DNA of 44,407 bases from a virus. Every line of letters begins with the position of its first letter. The stretch's first letter is position 1. This document shows positions 43,518 to 44,407 of the stretch, one piece after another. Under the pieces are notes generated by a model that had not been told where the DNA came from, did no database searches, and saw nothing but the letters and a program-made list of their open reading frames with translations. A program made the position numbers and the translations under genes. The stretch lies in IMG/VR virus record IMGVR_UViG_3300020182_000063, positions 1-44,407 of that record; one strand, given 5' to 3'.

Positions 43518-44407
43518 TTAATCGTCTTCAGTTATATAGGAAACAGAGAGTCCTGTTATTGAAGTATAAATTCTTTGGGTTCCTCCACTGTAAGGCATTC
43601 TTACTTGAAGTCTATAACTACCGCTACTTGCCCCCGAATTCAAATATCGATATTCCATATTACCCGTAACATCTCCCCCATTATAGTTCTGATAATGTGT
43701 ATGATGATATGTTACAGAAGGGCCTCCATACTGAACACTAATTGTTGCTGTAGCAGAGGCTCCTCCGTATGCAGGATCTCCACTTTGTGTTGATTTGCCG
43801 ATTACATTTATTGTACAAGAATGCCCAACAAAGGCAACATCCTGCCAAACATTGCTACCAGACAACTGATTCATGCACTGTACTGTTTGAGTTTTATTTA
43901 GTATAGTATCTTGACTAGTAGAACCTACTAAAAATCCCTCGTCGCCTTCTGTTACAGTAACTTCGAGCTGACCTTGTGGGGAAGTAGTGCCGATACCAAC
44001 TTTGCCGTCGGATTGAATCATCATTCGCGAATGAGCAGTTGTAGCGCTTACATCGTTATTGTCTCCATTAACAGCAAAATGTAAATTACCTGTTCCTCTC
44101 GTTCCGGGATCATCTCTGCTAAATATAATTGCTGCTTTCATTCTGGAGTCGTTATTTTGAGAATCAACTTTAAAATGAAGTTTTGCTTCTCCACCAGCAG
44201 TATCATAATCACTATGAATTAACATACGAGTGGCACCGGCAGATACAATATCTAAATTAGTGTGCGGAGCAGTTGTTCCGATACCAACATTACCTGTGGG
44301 AAATACTGCACCACCTGGAGTTAGCGATAACATTTCAGTAACAGTTGAAGCTCCATTACTAATTTTGAAAGACATTGCTCCATTCCAACCGAGATAATCT
44401 ACACCAT
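43518..44407 (-). CDS. Fibre/tail protein, 5' end cut by the window edge
   Basis: The reading frame remains open to the window edge (the codons before the Met at 44375 read GVDYLGWNGA), so the true start lies beyond 44407. The visible part (about 295 aa) has the head-fibre type repeats GNVGIGTTAPHTNLDIVSAG and GKVGIGTTSPQGQLEVTVTE around a beta domain, then a C-terminal receptor-type domain rich in Gly, Ser and Tyr (VQYGGPSVTYHHTHYQNYNG). It lacks an S74 domain. Probably a structural or receptor-binding component. Confidence 0.75.
   Translation of the reverse strand, partial: GVDYLGWNGAMSFKISNGASTVTEMLSLTPGGAVFPTGNVGIGTTAPHTNLDIVSAGATRMLIHSDYDTAGGEAKLHFKVDSQNNDSRMKAAIIFSRDDPGTRGTGNLHFAVNGDNNDVSATTAHSRMMIQSDGKVGIGTTSPQGQLEVTVTEGDEGFLVGSTSQDTILNKTQTVQCMNQLSGSNVWQDVAFVGHSCTINVIGKSTQSGDPAYGGASATATISVQYGGPSVTYHHTHYQNYNGGDVTGNMEYRYLNSGASSGSYRLQVRMPYSGGTQRIYTSITGLSVSYITEDD

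Noticed and set aside
1-44407. CRISPR array, integrase, attachment site, insertion sequence or tRNA cluster
   Set aside because: No spaced direct repeats, recombinase motifs, transposase motifs or cloverleaf tRNAs were seen on either strand.

Overview
The window is part of a strictly lytic-looking, tailed double-stranded DNA phage genome, most likely infecting a marine Gram-negative (probably gammaproteobacterial) host. The evidence is a replication and nucleotide module typical of marine phages (DnaB-type helicase, CHC2 primase, family A polymerase, UvsW-like helicase, SbcCD/gp46-gp47-like pair, FEN nuclease, class I RNR, ThyX, MazG-like proteins, PhoH, small heat-shock protein), very tight gene packing with ATGA/GTGA/TAATG overlaps, T4-type lysozyme plus two-component spanins, and long fibre genes ending in a peptidase S74 chaperone. 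There is no integrase, repressor, tRNA or phage RNA polymerase in the window. Instead there are about fifteen near-consensus host sigma70 promoters (TTGACA-17-TATAAT), so transcription appears to rely on the host polymerase. Terminase, capsid and portal genes must lie outside the window.

Layout. Positions 14-13,673 are read leftward. They run, right to left, from a back-to-back promoter pair at 13.65-13.74 kb through thyX, a MazG-like protein, lysozyme and spanins, small conserved phage proteins, an Fe-S block (IscU scaffold), a ~515-nt gene-free and highly structured RNA region (7943-8457) with a perfect promoter, a hidden Bfd-like [2Fe-2S] gene, three small Lys/Arg-rich proteins, a cassette of exported proteins (4435-7103), small membrane proteins, a C93-type cysteine peptidase, a fibre-like protein and an HNH endonuclease. 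Positions 13,710-37,388 are read rightward: Hsp20, a DUF115-like/methyltransferase pair, glutaredoxin, a second MazG-like protein, repeat-type HTH proteins, a split NAD-dependent ligase with a GIY-YIG-like gene between the halves, helicase, primase, polymerase, PhoH, UvsW-like helicase, a putative SSB, SbcD/SbcC-like proteins, a resolvase-like nuclease, FEN, and RNR alpha and beta. A bidirectional terminator (37,393-37,417) separates this from a leftward block of fibre/tail genes (37,457 to the right edge).

How the genes fit together. The rightward block makes and repairs DNA and supplies dNTPs (RNR, ThyX, glutaredoxin, MazG-like). The leftward left block holds lysis functions plus envelope-directed and Fe-S functions. 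The right block builds receptor-binding fibres.

The strongest candidates for something undescribed are the large structured RNA at 7943-8457 and its arrangement with a minimal Bfd-like ferredoxin and a near-complete IscU, and the exported cassette with a pilin-like and a chaperone-like protein. Function assignments come from motif reading only. No database search was run.
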